A DNA stretch of 11,199 nucleotides from Anaerolineales bacterium (GTDB lineage: Bacteria > Chloroflexota > Anaerolineae > Promineifilales > Promineifilaceae): the NCBI GenBank assembly GCA_020432595.1, contig JAGQGA010000113.1, positions 1-11,199 on the forward strand, in the 5' to 3' direction. The position numbers and the translations under genes are program-made. The notes under the pieces are model-generated. The model searched no databases and had not been told where the DNA came from. It worked only from the letters and a program-made list of their open reading frames with translations. This document shows positions 4,558 to 11,199 of this stretch, one piece after another. Position 1 is the first letter of the stretch. Each line of letters opens with the position of its first letter.

Positions 4558-7017
4558 TTAATCTCCTGCCTGATTGAGGGAAAAGGCAAATACGCCCACT
4601 TGGTTAGACATCACCGATTCCCCGGCCGCGTTCATGGCAGTGAGGGTGTAGAACCAGGTGCCGCCATCGGGGTCGCGCCAACTGATGGCACTGCTGGCAA
4701 GGGTGGTGTATGGGGCAGTTGGGGCGGTGTTAAGGGAGGCAGTGCGATAAAGGCGGTATTGGGAAACGGCCGTTTCGCCCCCCACCACGTCCAGCCCCAC
4801 CGCCAGCCAATGCAGTTCCACCACCCCATCGTGCGCGTCAATTTGCAACTGTGGCGACTGCGGCACATCGGCCGGTGGCGGCGGCGTGGTTTGTTCTGGC
4901 AGCAGCAGTAGCGTCAACGACATGGCAGGCAAGGTCACGTCAAAGCTGCTGCCCACCGCCAAATCCGCCTCGCGGACGATGGCGTTGAGGTTGGCGGTGC
5001 TATAGCGGTACACCTTTGCCTGCGCTGCCGGGGTAAAGTTGCTAATTGTCACCGGGCTGGTTAGCCCATTCTGGCTTTTGTTGACCAACAGCAGCAGTAA
5101 CGCCCCATCCTCATCCCGTAGCGAGGCATAAATCGCCACGTCGCTTTGTTTGCTGCTGCTGGCGCGGACGCTGGTTTCACCAAAACGGCCGTTTTCCCCG
5201 TCATAATTCAAAAACATGCGAAACGCATACGCCCCCGGCTCATTCGCCGCCGGTGGATCCCACAGCGTCGCCAAATCCAGCCCCTCGCGGCCAAAAATCC
5301 CCAGCACATCGGCCTGCGCCACCGCCCCATTAATATGCTCCAACCCACCCCAGTTGTATTCAGTAATCGCCAGCTTCGTCCCCGGATAATTGGTATCTAC
5401 CCAGTCGCGCATACGGGGCAACAGGTAAACCGGCTCATTGATCCAGCTTTCATCCACATAATTTTCGTCCCACAACGCCCGCGTAGAGCGCAGCCGCAGC
5501 GTTTGCGTGGCCGCACTGCCCGCCCCCTGCAAAGCCACCCCACTCTGCTGCGGATAATAGTGCAAATCCAGATAATCGAGAATCCGCACCCCGTGTGATC
5601 GTTCATAAGCGGCCATTTGCTGCAAATACCACGGCACAAAGGCCACGCCACCGTGCGCGGCGCGGTCGGGCGCACCCAGCCACCAGTCGCCATCGGCCGC
5701 CGAGAAAAAGTAGGCAGGCCAGCCCCAGGCCACTGGCCCCAGCGTTTGCGCCGCCGGGTCGGTTTCCTTGATGGCCGCCGCGTATTGATAAGCCAGGTCA
5801 CGGATTTCGTCGTAGCTGGTGCGCCCCGGATGGACATCGCGGTGGGTATCGTGCCACAGCATTGGCTCGTTGTCGAGGTTGTAAAAGCGCACCCCACCTT
5901 CGTCTGCCGCGCCAAAATGGTCGCTCAGATGGGCTATCCAATCTTGCACAAAGGTTTCGTCAATGGCAAGGCTGGTGTCGGTGGGGTCGTTGCTGTTGAT
6001 TTCTGCGCCACTGCTGCTGATGCCGTTGCCACAGTCGGGTGCCCAGGGGTCTGTTTGCTGCTGCGCCCCATATTTTGCCACGCTAAAGGCACAGTCGCGG
6101 CTGCGGCTTTTGGGTGTCCACCCCATCATGGGGATGGTGATCAGGGTGTCGGTGTTGTTGTTGCGGTTGGCGGCCACAAAGCGGTCGCTGCTGGAGCCGC
6201 TGGGCAGGGCGGAGAGGTTAGCAACGTCGTTGGCGATGTTTTCAAAAAACCAGTCGCTGGCGCGGTTGCTTACGTCTAGCTGCCAGTTGTAGCGGCTGGT
6301 GGCGTTGCCGCCCCAGCGGGCCACGGGCAGTTGCAGTTCGGCGGCTAAATCGCTGTCGGGGAAGTTCATGCCGTAGATGTGGGGGCTGATGGGGTGCTGG
6401 TCGGCGGTGGCGTTGACGGTGAGGGTGGGGCCGCTGCCGGGAACGGCCGTTGGCGCGGGCGTTGGCGTGGGGGTGTTGTCATTCACCAGGGCAATGCCAT
6501 CGAGATAGACGGTGGGCTGGGCGGCTCCCGTGCTGTCTTGCCACACCAACCCCAAAATGGCGGTTGGGCTGCCGAGGGCGGAGAGGGGAATTTCGACAAG
6601 CTGCCAGCTTTGGGAAACGGCCGTTACCGCATAGCCGCTGCTCCACCCCTCGCTGCCGTTTACCACCTTTACCATTAGCTGCTGGCCGCCGCTGCTGCCA
6701 CCGTGGAGCCAAAAGCGAAGGGTGTTGACGGAGGAGGTAGAAACGGCCGTTTCTGCCCGCAAATACAGCCCACCCCACGCCTCAGTATACTGCACTGCCA
6801 GAGAACTACTGCCGCTTTGCACTGGGGAGCCATTGGCAAACTGCCGTGTTGTCCCCCACGACCAATCTTGCCAGCCAGTTGCCAGCGAATCCTGATAAAC
6901 ATCTAAACTTGGCGCTGCCTGAACGGTTAAAAGCTGCCTACCCCACAGTAAAACCACCAGCGTGATTATGGCTCCCATCCAGAAAATGCCAAAGCGGTTC
7001 CGAAAAAATTGCTTCAT
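4558..7017 (-). CDS. Secreted glycoside hydrolase family 44 protein (endoglucanase/xyloglucanase-like) with CBM-like and Fn3 domains
   Basis: I start at the ATG at 7017, 27 codons inside the longest frame. It is preceded by GAGGG and opens a clear signal peptide (MKQFFRNRF, hydrophobic core, cleavage near VQAAP), giving 819 residues. In order: a jelly-roll CBM-like domain (about 35-178), a Thr/Pro linker (about 180-195), the GH44 catalytic domain (about 198-590) with its C-terminal beta domain (to about 708), a Pro-rich linker, and a fibronectin type III domain (about 718-812). The GH44 landmarks are RWGGNATSRYNW (234-245) followed by NRASDWFFEN. The general acid is Glu384 (NLDNEP) and the nucleophile Glu553 (AITEYNW). 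GH44 enzymes are retaining endo-beta-1,4-glucanases, several also acting on xyloglucan. Here the enzyme would act outside the cell on plant or algal glucans. Five ACGGCCGT palindromes lie within the gene. The stop is TAA. Confidence 0.92.
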   Translation of the reverse strand: MKQFFRNRFGIFWMGAIITLVVLLWGRQLLTVQAAPSLDVYQDSLATGWQDWSWGTTRQFANGSPVQSGSSSLAVQYTEAWGGLYLRAETAVSTSSVNTLRFWLHGGSSGGQQLMVKVVNGSEGWSSGYAVTAVSQSWQLVEIPLSALGSPTAILGLVWQDSTGAAQPTVYLDGIALVNDNTPTPTPAPTAVPGSGPTLTVNATADQHPISPHIYGMNFPDSDLAAELQLPVARWGGNATSRYNWQLDVSNRASDWFFENIANDVANLSALPSGSSSDRFVAANRNNNTDTLITIPMMGWTPKSRSRDCAFSVAKYGAQQQTDPWAPDCGNGISSSGAEINSNDPTDTSLAIDETFVQDWIAHLSDHFGAADEGGVRFYNLDNEPMLWHDTHRDVHPGRTSYDEIRDLAYQYAAAIKETDPAAQTLGPVAWGWPAYFFSAADGDWWLGAPDRAAHGGVAFVPWYLQQMAAYERSHGVRILDYLDLHYYPQQSGVALQGAGSAATQTLRLRSTRALWDENYVDESWINEPVYLLPRMRDWVDTNYPGTKLAITEYNWGGLEHINGAVAQADVLGIFGREGLDLATLWDPPAANEPGAYAFRMFLNYDGENGRFGETSVRASSSKQSDVAIYASLRDEDGALLLLLVNKSQNGLTSPVTISNFTPAAQAKVYRYSTANLNAIVREADLAVGSSFDVTLPAMSLTLLLLPEQTTPPPPADVPQSPQLQIDAHDGVVELHWLAVGLDVVGGETAVSQYRLYRTASLNTAPTAPYTTLASSAISWRDPDGGTWFYTLTAMNAAGESVMSNQVGVFAFSLNQAGD

Positions 7018-7144
7018 TGTTGCTTTGCCCTCGTATCCTAGTGGCGTAACCCTATGCGATTTAGCCCAAAGCAACAATAGACTGTTCAGCCCATGCAAAA
7101 AGTCCTATGAAATTGGTTATAAAAAAGGGGAAATAATGTTGGGG

Positions 7145-7195
7145 AATAGTACCAATGGGCCAGGTGCAAGCCACCTGACCCATTGAATCACTATT
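7145..7195 (-). terminator. Strong hairpin after the amidase gene, probable terminator
   Basis: Arms CAATGGGCCAGGTG (7153-7166) and CACCTGACCCATTG (7172-7185) pair at 13 of 14 positions around a 5-base loop. Outer segments AATAGT (7145-7150) and ACTATT (7190-7195) can extend the stem. It starts at the amidase stop codon (7191-7193, TAG). On the minus strand a run of six T lies about 18 bases past the hairpin, farther than in a textbook intrinsic terminator. Unlike the other spacer hairpins it has no 7-base periodicity. Confidence 0.6.
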
Positions 7196-8705
7196 CGGTT
7201 AAAAAGCGGGGAGGCCGCCGCGCCTGGGTCAGTTGCTCATAGGCATAGGCCAGCTTGATCAACGTCGGTTCGCTGTAGGCGCGACCCATAAAGGTGAGAC
7301 CCACGGGCAGATCGTCCACAAAGCCGGCCGGAACGGTAATCAGCGGGTAGCCAGCGCGGGCGGCGGGGCCGGAGCTGCCGGGGACGTGGGGGTCGCCGTT
7401 GACAAAATCAATGCGCCAGGCAGGCACACGGGAGGGTGCGACAAGGGCATCGAGCTGGTATTGCGCCATCACCGCGTCAATTCCTTCGCTGGCGGCGCGA
7501 CGCTGGCTTTGATCAAGCATGGCGAGGTAGTGGGGGGCGGGCAGTTCGGCCTTGGCCTGTGCCATTTCCAAAATTTCCTGGGCAAAGTGGGGCATTTCGG
7601 CTTCGGTGTGGGCGGCGTTGAAGACGATGAGGTCGGCGAGGGTGCGAACAATGGGCTGGTCGGGGTTGTTGGCAACGCGGGTGGCAAGGTAGGCGTTGAG
7701 ATCGGCTTTAAATTCGTAGAGCAGTACCTCAAATTCGGCGTTGTCTTCGCGCATTTGGGCCATGGTGGGGATGTTGGCAGGGTCTATGATGATGGCTCCG
7801 GCATCGCGCAGGGCGGAAACGGCCGTTTCCATCACCCCGTCTGTCCCTTCGTTATGCCCCCAAAACCCTTCCCGCGCCACGCCAATTCTGGCACCGCGCA
7901 GGCCGTTGGGGTCGAGGAAGGGGGTGTAGGTGGGGTGAAAACGGCCGTTTGACCCCACTGTTGCCTGGTCGCGCCAATCTACCCCCGTCAATGCCCCCAA
8001 CACAATCGCCGCGTCCGTCACTGTCCGCGTCATTGGCCCCACCGTGTCCTGCGTGTGTGAAATGGGGATTACCCCGGCGCGGCTGGTTAGCCCCACCGTG
8101 GGTTTAATCCCCACCAGCCCACACACCGACGACGGGCAAATAATCGAGCCGTCTGTTTCGGTGCCCAGTGCCACCGCTGCCAAATTGGCCGCAATCGCCG
8201 CGCCGGAGCCAGAGCTGGAGCCGCACGGGTTGAAGGGCAGCCGGTACGGGTTCAGCGTTTGCCTCCCGCGCCCGCTCCAGCCGCTAACCGAGCGCGTGGA
8301 GCGAAAGTTGGCCCATTCGCTGAGGTTGGTTTTGCCCAAGATAATCGCCCCTGCTTGCCGCAGCCGTGCCGCCACGGTGGCATCTTGCGCCGGATGGGAA
8401 CTTAGCAGTGCTAGCGAACCGGCCGTTGTTTGCATCTGGTCGGCAGTGTCAATGTTGTCCTTGAGCAGCACCGGGATGCCGTGCAGCGAGCCGCGTGGCC
8501 CGGCGGCAGCCCGTTCGGCATCGAGCGCGGCAGCAATGTCCAGTGCCTCCGGGTTTAGTTCAATTACGGCGTTGATGGTTGGCCCACTGCGGTCAACCGC
8601 TTCAATTCGATCCAGATACGCCTGCACAAGCTGCACGGCCGTCAGTTCACCCGCCTCCATGCTGTTTTGCAGCTCAATAATGCTCATTTCGGGAAAGTCA
8701 GACAT
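7191..8705 (-). CDS. Amidase-signature family amidohydrolase
   Basis: This 504-residue protein is a full-length member of the amidase signature family, which hydrolyses carboxamides through a Ser-cisSer-Lys triad. The triad is visible: Lys82 in LLKDN, the cis-Ser at about 163 in the Ser/Gly-rich motif CGSSSGSG, and the nucleophile Ser187 in TETDGSI, 24 residues later as the family requires. HGIPVLLKDNIDT (75-87) and GLVGIKPTVGLTSRAG (196-211) are further hallmarks. The general layout resembles peptide amidases and broad acylamidases rather than the GatA subunit; no gatB or gatC lies next to it. No signal peptide is seen, so it is probably cytoplasmic. The start at 8705 has AGGAG 5 bases upstream. 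Three ACGGCCGT copies (7819, 7941, 8635) read as TAV, NGR and TAV. The exact substrate is unknown. Confidence 0.93.
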   Translation of the reverse strand: MSDFPEMSIIELQNSMEAGELTAVQLVQAYLDRIEAVDRSGPTINAVIELNPEALDIAAALDAERAAAGPRGSLHGIPVLLKDNIDTADQMQTTAGSLALLSSHPAQDATVAARLRQAGAIILGKTNLSEWANFRSTRSVSGWSGRGRQTLNPYRLPFNPCGSSSGSGAAIAANLAAVALGTETDGSIICPSSVCGLVGIKPTVGLTSRAGVIPISHTQDTVGPMTRTVTDAAIVLGALTGVDWRDQATVGSNGRFHPTYTPFLDPNGLRGARIGVAREGFWGHNEGTDGVMETAVSALRDAGAIIIDPANIPTMAQMREDNAEFEVLLYEFKADLNAYLATRVANNPDQPIVRTLADLIVFNAAHTEAEMPHFAQEILEMAQAKAELPAPHYLAMLDQSQRRAASEGIDAVMAQYQLDALVAPSRVPAWRIDFVNGDPHVPGSSGPAARAGYPLITVPAGFVDDLPVGLTFMGRAYSEPTLIKLAYAYEQLTQARRPPRFLTE

Positions 8706-8710
8706 AAAAA

Positions 8711-8715
8711 CTCCT
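8711..8715 (-). promoter_or_regulatory. Ribosome binding site of the amidase gene
   Basis: On the minus strand AGGAG stands 5 bases before the ATG at 8705, which supports that start. Confidence 0.75.
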
Positions 8716-8732
8716 AATGCGGATAAGCCGCA

Positions 8733-8797
8733 AGTGGCTGGTGGCTGATGGTTAGTGGAACACGCTTTTTCTTACCAACCACGAGCAACCAGCCACT
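8733..8797. repeat. Heptamer inverted repeat E (GTGGCTG type)
   Basis: Left-arm units GTGGCTG, GTGGCTG, ATGGTTA, GTGGAAC run from 8734. Arms 8733-8755 and 8775-8797 match as an inverted repeat at 19 of 23 positions, with the loop holding a short T-run. It lies between the kinase stop (8821) and the amidase start (8705), both minus-strand genes, so it may separate their transcripts. Confidence 0.8.
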
Positions 8798-8820
8798 ATG
8801 ATTAACAACATTTTATTCAG

Positions 8821-9744
8821 CTAAATAGCCTCCGAGAGGTTCTGACCGCTATAGTGATTCAGTTGGGCGGCGGTGATCAGGTGGGCGGAAGAGGCTTTTT
8901 GGGTACAGGTGTAGCGGGCAACGATTTGGCCACGCTGCACGGCGGCAACGAGATCATACCTGTCCAGTAGGTAGCTGGCTAGAAAGCCAACGGCCAGCCC
9001 GTCACCGGCTCCGTTGGTGTCTATGACTGGCTGGGGAAGATCAATGGGTGGGAAGAAGCGGATACCATCACGGCTACCCAACACCGCTCCCTCGGCTCCG
9101 CGCCCCACGATGATGAGCTGCGCGGGGTTACGCTGGAGGTAGTGGTGGATGATGGGGGTTGGGTCGGGGTGGTTAACGGCCGAAAAAAAGAGTACATCGG
9201 CATAATCAATAAAGTCGCGCCAGTATGGGTCATCGGGGTCTACCACGTCTTGGATGTCGCAGGCAATGGGGATGCCAAGCGTCTTGGCGATGGGCAGCAG
9301 CAGCCGCGCCCAGTTGGGCAGGTGGAAATGAGCCAGGCGGCTTTGTGACAGAATGTGGCGACACAGGTCGAGGTCGGGTTGGAGGGTCATGTGGCCTTTG
9401 CCATCGTAGAAGTTTTTGCGTCGGCCGTCGCGGTACATGATGTTGACGCTGCGGTGAGTGCCAAGTGGGTCGGCAAAAACGGCCGTTGTGTCAATGCTGT
9501 CCTGGGTGAAGGTGTCGCGGATAAAACGGCCGTTTACATCATCCCCAACCGAGCCAATAAACGCCGTCCGATAGCCCAGCCGCGCATAGCCCCGGCTGGT
9601 ATACCCCCCTGCCTGACCCACATAATCGACATTCTCGCTAAAATTGGCTTCAACCGCAAAATCAATCTCCTGCCCGTAGAGATAAACATTGGTGTCAATT
9701 CCCACGTTGCCCACCACGGCCACATCAAATTGCTTGGGTGTCAT
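8821..9744 (-). CDS. PfkB-family (ribokinase-like) carbohydrate kinase
   Basis: This 307-residue protein has the ordered features of ribokinase-like kinases, which phosphorylate sugars, nucleosides or related alcohols with ATP. The N-terminal strand motif is VVGNVGIDTN (10-19). The first PfkB signature region is GGYTSRGYARLGYRTAFIGSVGDD (about 46-69), containing the substrate-contacting GG. The ATP/anion-hole motif DTNGAGDG is at 242-249 with the catalytic base Asp248. A nucleotide-contact segment VGRGAEGAVL is at 213-222. Length is normal for the family. The substrate cannot be assigned: the region after the first signature (DGRRKNFYDGKGHM) is not a pattern I recognise. The start at 9744 has only a weak GAGG/TGGA purine stretch upstream. 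It may phosphorylate a sugar released by the glycosidase two genes downstream, but that is inference from position. Two ACGGCCGT copies (9479, 9526) lie within it. Confidence 0.92.
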   Translation of the reverse strand: MTPKQFDVAVVGNVGIDTNVYLYGQEIDFAVEANFSENVDYVGQAGGYTSRGYARLGYRTAFIGSVGDDVNGRFIRDTFTQDSIDTTAVFADPLGTHRSVNIMYRDGRRKNFYDGKGHMTLQPDLDLCRHILSQSRLAHFHLPNWARLLLPIAKTLGIPIACDIQDVVDPDDPYWRDFIDYADVLFFSAVNHPDPTPIIHHYLQRNPAQLIIVGRGAEGAVLGSRDGIRFFPPIDLPQPVIDTNGAGDGLAVGFLASYLLDRYDLVAAVQRGQIVARYTCTQKASSAHLITAAQLNHYSGQNLSEAI

Positions 9745-9827
9745 TTTTCCAGCCTCGCTTTTGTTGGATATGATTTGTTACTTTATCATTTATGGATCTT
9801 TCCGATCTCGTGGGGTTGACAAATTTG

Positions 9828-9891
9828 GTACGTGGTGCGTGGTGCGTCAAAAAGATCATCGGTTACGTACCACGTACCACGCACCACGTTA
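9828..9891. repeat. Heptamer inverted repeat F (GTRCGTG type) in a divergent spacer
   Basis: Left-arm units are GTACGTG, GTGCGTG, GTGCGTC (9828-9848). Right-arm units are TACGTAC, CACGTAC, CACGCAC, CACGTTA (9864-9891). Arms 9830-9847 and 9872-9889 match at 17 of 18 positions. It sits in the 213-base spacer between the divergent kinase and acyl-CoA dehydrogenase genes. The open frame continues through it upstream of the dehydrogenase start, but that stretch is repeat, not protein. Confidence 0.85.
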
Positions 9892-9957
9892 AAAGCGAGT
9901 CAATCCCCTGAATTTCCAAAGAGCATCAATCGTATGCTTCCCGAAAAAGGTGTGACC

Positions 9958-11097
9958 ATGAGTTATCAACAATATTTTCAAGCTGAACATGACCAAATTC
10001 GCCAAATTACCCGCCGTTTTGTGGAAAGGGAGATGAGGCCCTTTGTAGATGAATGGGAGGAAGCGGGCAGTTTCCCGCGTGAACTATATCAGAAAGCGGC
10101 CAGGGTGGGCATTTTGGGGATGGGGTATCCTGAGGAATTGGGGGGCACGCCGGGGGATTTGTTTATGCAGGTGGCGGTGTGGGAGGAGCTGATGCGGCCG
10201 GGGTCGGGCGGGCTAAGCGCGGGGTTGGGATCGCTCCACATTGCCCTGCCTCCCATTTTGGCGTTAGGCACGCTGGAGCAGCAGGAGCGGTTTATTCGGC
10301 CGGTGCTGGCGGGGGAAAAAATTGCGGCACTGGCGGTGACGGAACCGGGGGGTGGGTCGGATGTGGCGGGGTTGCAGACAACGGCCGTTCTTCAAAACGA
10401 CCACTACATCGTCAACGGCAGCAAAACGTTTATTACCAGCGGTTGCCGCGCCGATCAGGTAACAACGGCCGTTCGTACCGGCGGCCCTGGTGCCCACGGC
10501 ATCAGCCTGCTCGTCATTGAGGCCGACACCCCCGGTTTTAGCCGGTCGCAGCCGCTAAAAAAGATGGGGTGGTGGGCATCGGATACGGCGCAGCTCTTTT
10601 TTGACGACTGTCGGGTTCCGGCCGGCAACCTTATTGGGCCAAAAAACAGGGGGTTCTACGCCATCATGGGGAACTTCCAAAAGGAACGGCTGCAAATGTC
10701 CATCGTCGCCAACATGACCGCTGAATTGGCTCTCACCGCCTGTCTGGGTTATGTGCAGCAGCGGGAAGCGTTCGGCAGACCCATTGCTGGCTTCCAGGTC
10801 ATGCGCCACAAGCTGGTGGACATAGCAACCGAGCTGGAAGTGAGCCGCGAATTTACCTATCGCGTGGCGGCCAAAATGAATGATGGGGTGGATCAGGTGA
10901 AGGAGGTTTCGATGGCGAAGCTGTTTGCTACCAAAATGTGTGACATGGTGACGTATGAGGCGGTGCAAATTTTTGGCGGCTATGGCTATATGCGGGAATA
11001 TTTGGTGGAACGGCTCTACCGCGACAGCCGTATCCTGTCCATCGGCGGCGGCACGACGGAGATTATGAAGGAGATTGTTGCTAAGCGGATTTTTTGA
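9958..11097 (+). CDS. Acyl-CoA dehydrogenase (long-chain type active site)
   Basis: I start at the ATG at 9958, giving 379 residues, the usual length; the open frame upstream is only repeat F and spacer. Purines AAAAAGG stand about 8 bases before it. The FAD enzyme introduces a trans-2 double bond into acyl-CoA and passes electrons to ETF. The helical N-terminal domain (1-120) is followed by the FAD/substrate signature LAVTEPGGGSD (125-135). The mid beta domain ends near 225, and the C-terminal helical domain carries AFGRPIAGFQ (271-280) and QIFGGYGYMREY (337-348). At the position where medium- and short-chain enzymes keep their base (IYEGT), this protein has SIGGGT (361-366). A Glu at 243 (KERL) occupies the place used in long-chain and isovaleryl types. 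Two ACGGCCGT copies (10381, 10465) read as TAV. Substrate chain length is inferred only. Confidence 0.95.
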   Translation: MSYQQYFQAEHDQIRQITRRFVEREMRPFVDEWEEAGSFPRELYQKAARVGILGMGYPEELGGTPGDLFMQVAVWEELMRPGSGGLSAGLGSLHIALPPILALGTLEQQERFIRPVLAGEKIAALAVTEPGGGSDVAGLQTTAVLQNDHYIVNGSKTFITSGCRADQVTTAVRTGGPGAHGISLLVIEADTPGFSRSQPLKKMGWWASDTAQLFFDDCRVPAGNLIGPKNRGFYAIMGNFQKERLQMSIVANMTAELALTACLGYVQQREAFGRPIAGFQVMRHKLVDIATELEVSREFTYRVAAKMNDGVDQVKEVSMAKLFATKMCDMVTYEAVQIFGGYGYMREYLVERLYRDSRILSIGGGTTEIMKEIVAKRIF

Positions 11098-11199
11098 GAA
11101 ACGGCCGTTTGTGTTCTTTATACTGCTTGACTGACAAAACTCAAAATGGAGTGCTTTCCAAAACCTGAAAACAGGTTATCTTTCTTGATTCACCACTAA
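11098..11199 (+). other. Spacer after the acyl-CoA dehydrogenase gene with a small hairpin
   Basis: The only noncoding copy of the 12-mer AAACGGCCGTTT (11099-11110) begins two bases after the TGA stop (11095-11097). AACCTG (11162-11167) and CAGGTT (11172-11177) form a perfect 6-bp stem with an AAAA loop, followed by a T-rich stretch; a weak terminator is possible. I see no start of a further gene. Confidence 0.4.

Larger units (their letters stand above)
212..11110. repeat. Dispersed palindrome ACGGCCGT (core of AAACGGCCGTTT), 24 copies
   Basis: Copies of the octamer start at 214, 317, 739, 998, 1511, 2625, 2973, 3217, 3341, 3595, 3691, 4766, 5185, 6443, 6617, 6743, 7819, 7941, 8635, 9479, 9526, 10381, 10465 and 11101. 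All but those at 998, 2973 and 8635 extend to AACGGCCGTT, and 11 extend to the 12-mer. At roughly 58% GC well under one copy would be expected by chance in this length, so the excess is large. Twenty-three lie in genes: 15 are read as Thr-Ala-Val, 7 as Asn-Gly-Arg and 1 as Arg-Pro. It behaves like the cyanobacterial HIP1 element but has a different sequence. Confidence 0.9.

Noticed and set aside
5617..6279. A 220-codon plus-strand open frame
   Set aside because: It is antisense to the GH44 catalytic core and has no recognisable motif.
7018..7098. Earlier start for the GH44 protein, adding 27 residues
   Set aside because: It would put a soluble stretch before the signal peptide; the ATG at 7017 opens a proper signal peptide and has a purine-rich site upstream.
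7233..7952. A 239-codon plus-strand open frame, Gly/Val rich
   Set aside because: It is antisense to the 3' half of the amidase gene with low-complexity composition typical of a mirror frame.
8044..8748. A 234-codon plus-strand open frame
   Set aside because: It is antisense to the amidase gene, whose catalytic motifs are intact; the frame is a shadow.
9816..9821. TTGACA resembling a -35 box upstream of the acyl-CoA dehydrogenase
   Set aside because: No plausible -10 box lies 15-19 bases downstream; that stretch is the GC-rich arm of repeat F.
9832..9957. Earlier start for the acyl-CoA dehydrogenase, adding 42 residues
   Set aside because: The added residues are translated from repeat F and spacer; family length and fold begin at the ATG at 9958.

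Overview
The window looks like a chromosomal segment of a GC-rich, free-living, probably heterotrophic bacterium. My best guess is Chloroflexota (an Anaerolineae, Ardenticatenia or Caldilineae relative). This rests on overall style: GC-rich genes, a very abundant AACGGCCGTT palindrome, AT-rich spacers with repeat-built hairpins, and a gene mix of polysaccharide breakdown plus acyl-CoA metabolism. I see no rRNA, tRNA, transposase, phage gene or CRISPR array, so the taxonomic call is an inference.

Layout. Positions 1-510 (+) hold the end of a protein with a CBM9-like sugar-binding domain. A small one-helix membrane protein of unknown function follows (579-932, +). It converges on a minus-strand group: an SDR oxidoreductase (967-1752), a two-helix membrane protein of unknown function (1824-2420) and a degenerate homologue of methylaspartate ammonia-lyase (2490-3770). 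Divergent from the last is a complete single-domain cupin (3884-4288, +). After a 269-base AT-richer, hairpin-rich spacer come three more minus-strand genes: a secreted GH44 endoglucanase-like glycosidase (4558-7017), an amidase-signature hydrolase (7191-8705) and a PfkB-type sugar kinase (8821-9744). Divergent from the kinase is a complete acyl-CoA dehydrogenase (9958-11097, +).

How the genes fit together. The CBM9-like protein, the GH44 enzyme and the PfkB kinase fit extracellular beta-glucan breakdown followed by sugar phosphorylation. The SDR, amidase, cupin and dehydrogenase are general metabolic genes. Almost every gene is separated from the next by 35-270 bases, so tight operons are not evident.

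The strongest non-gene signals are repetitive. First, the octamer ACGGCCGT occurs 24 times (21 as AACGGCCGTT, 11 as the 12-mer AAACGGCCGTTT), 23 of them inside genes, resembling in behaviour the HIP1 element of cyanobacteria. Second, six spacers each carry an inverted repeat whose arms are short tandem arrays with a 7-base period. The heptamer differs between loci, and the arms can run into stop codons or abut a start codon. Third, the methylaspartate ammonia-lyase homologue has apparently lost most of its catalytic and metal-binding residues. These three are the best candidates for something undescribed.
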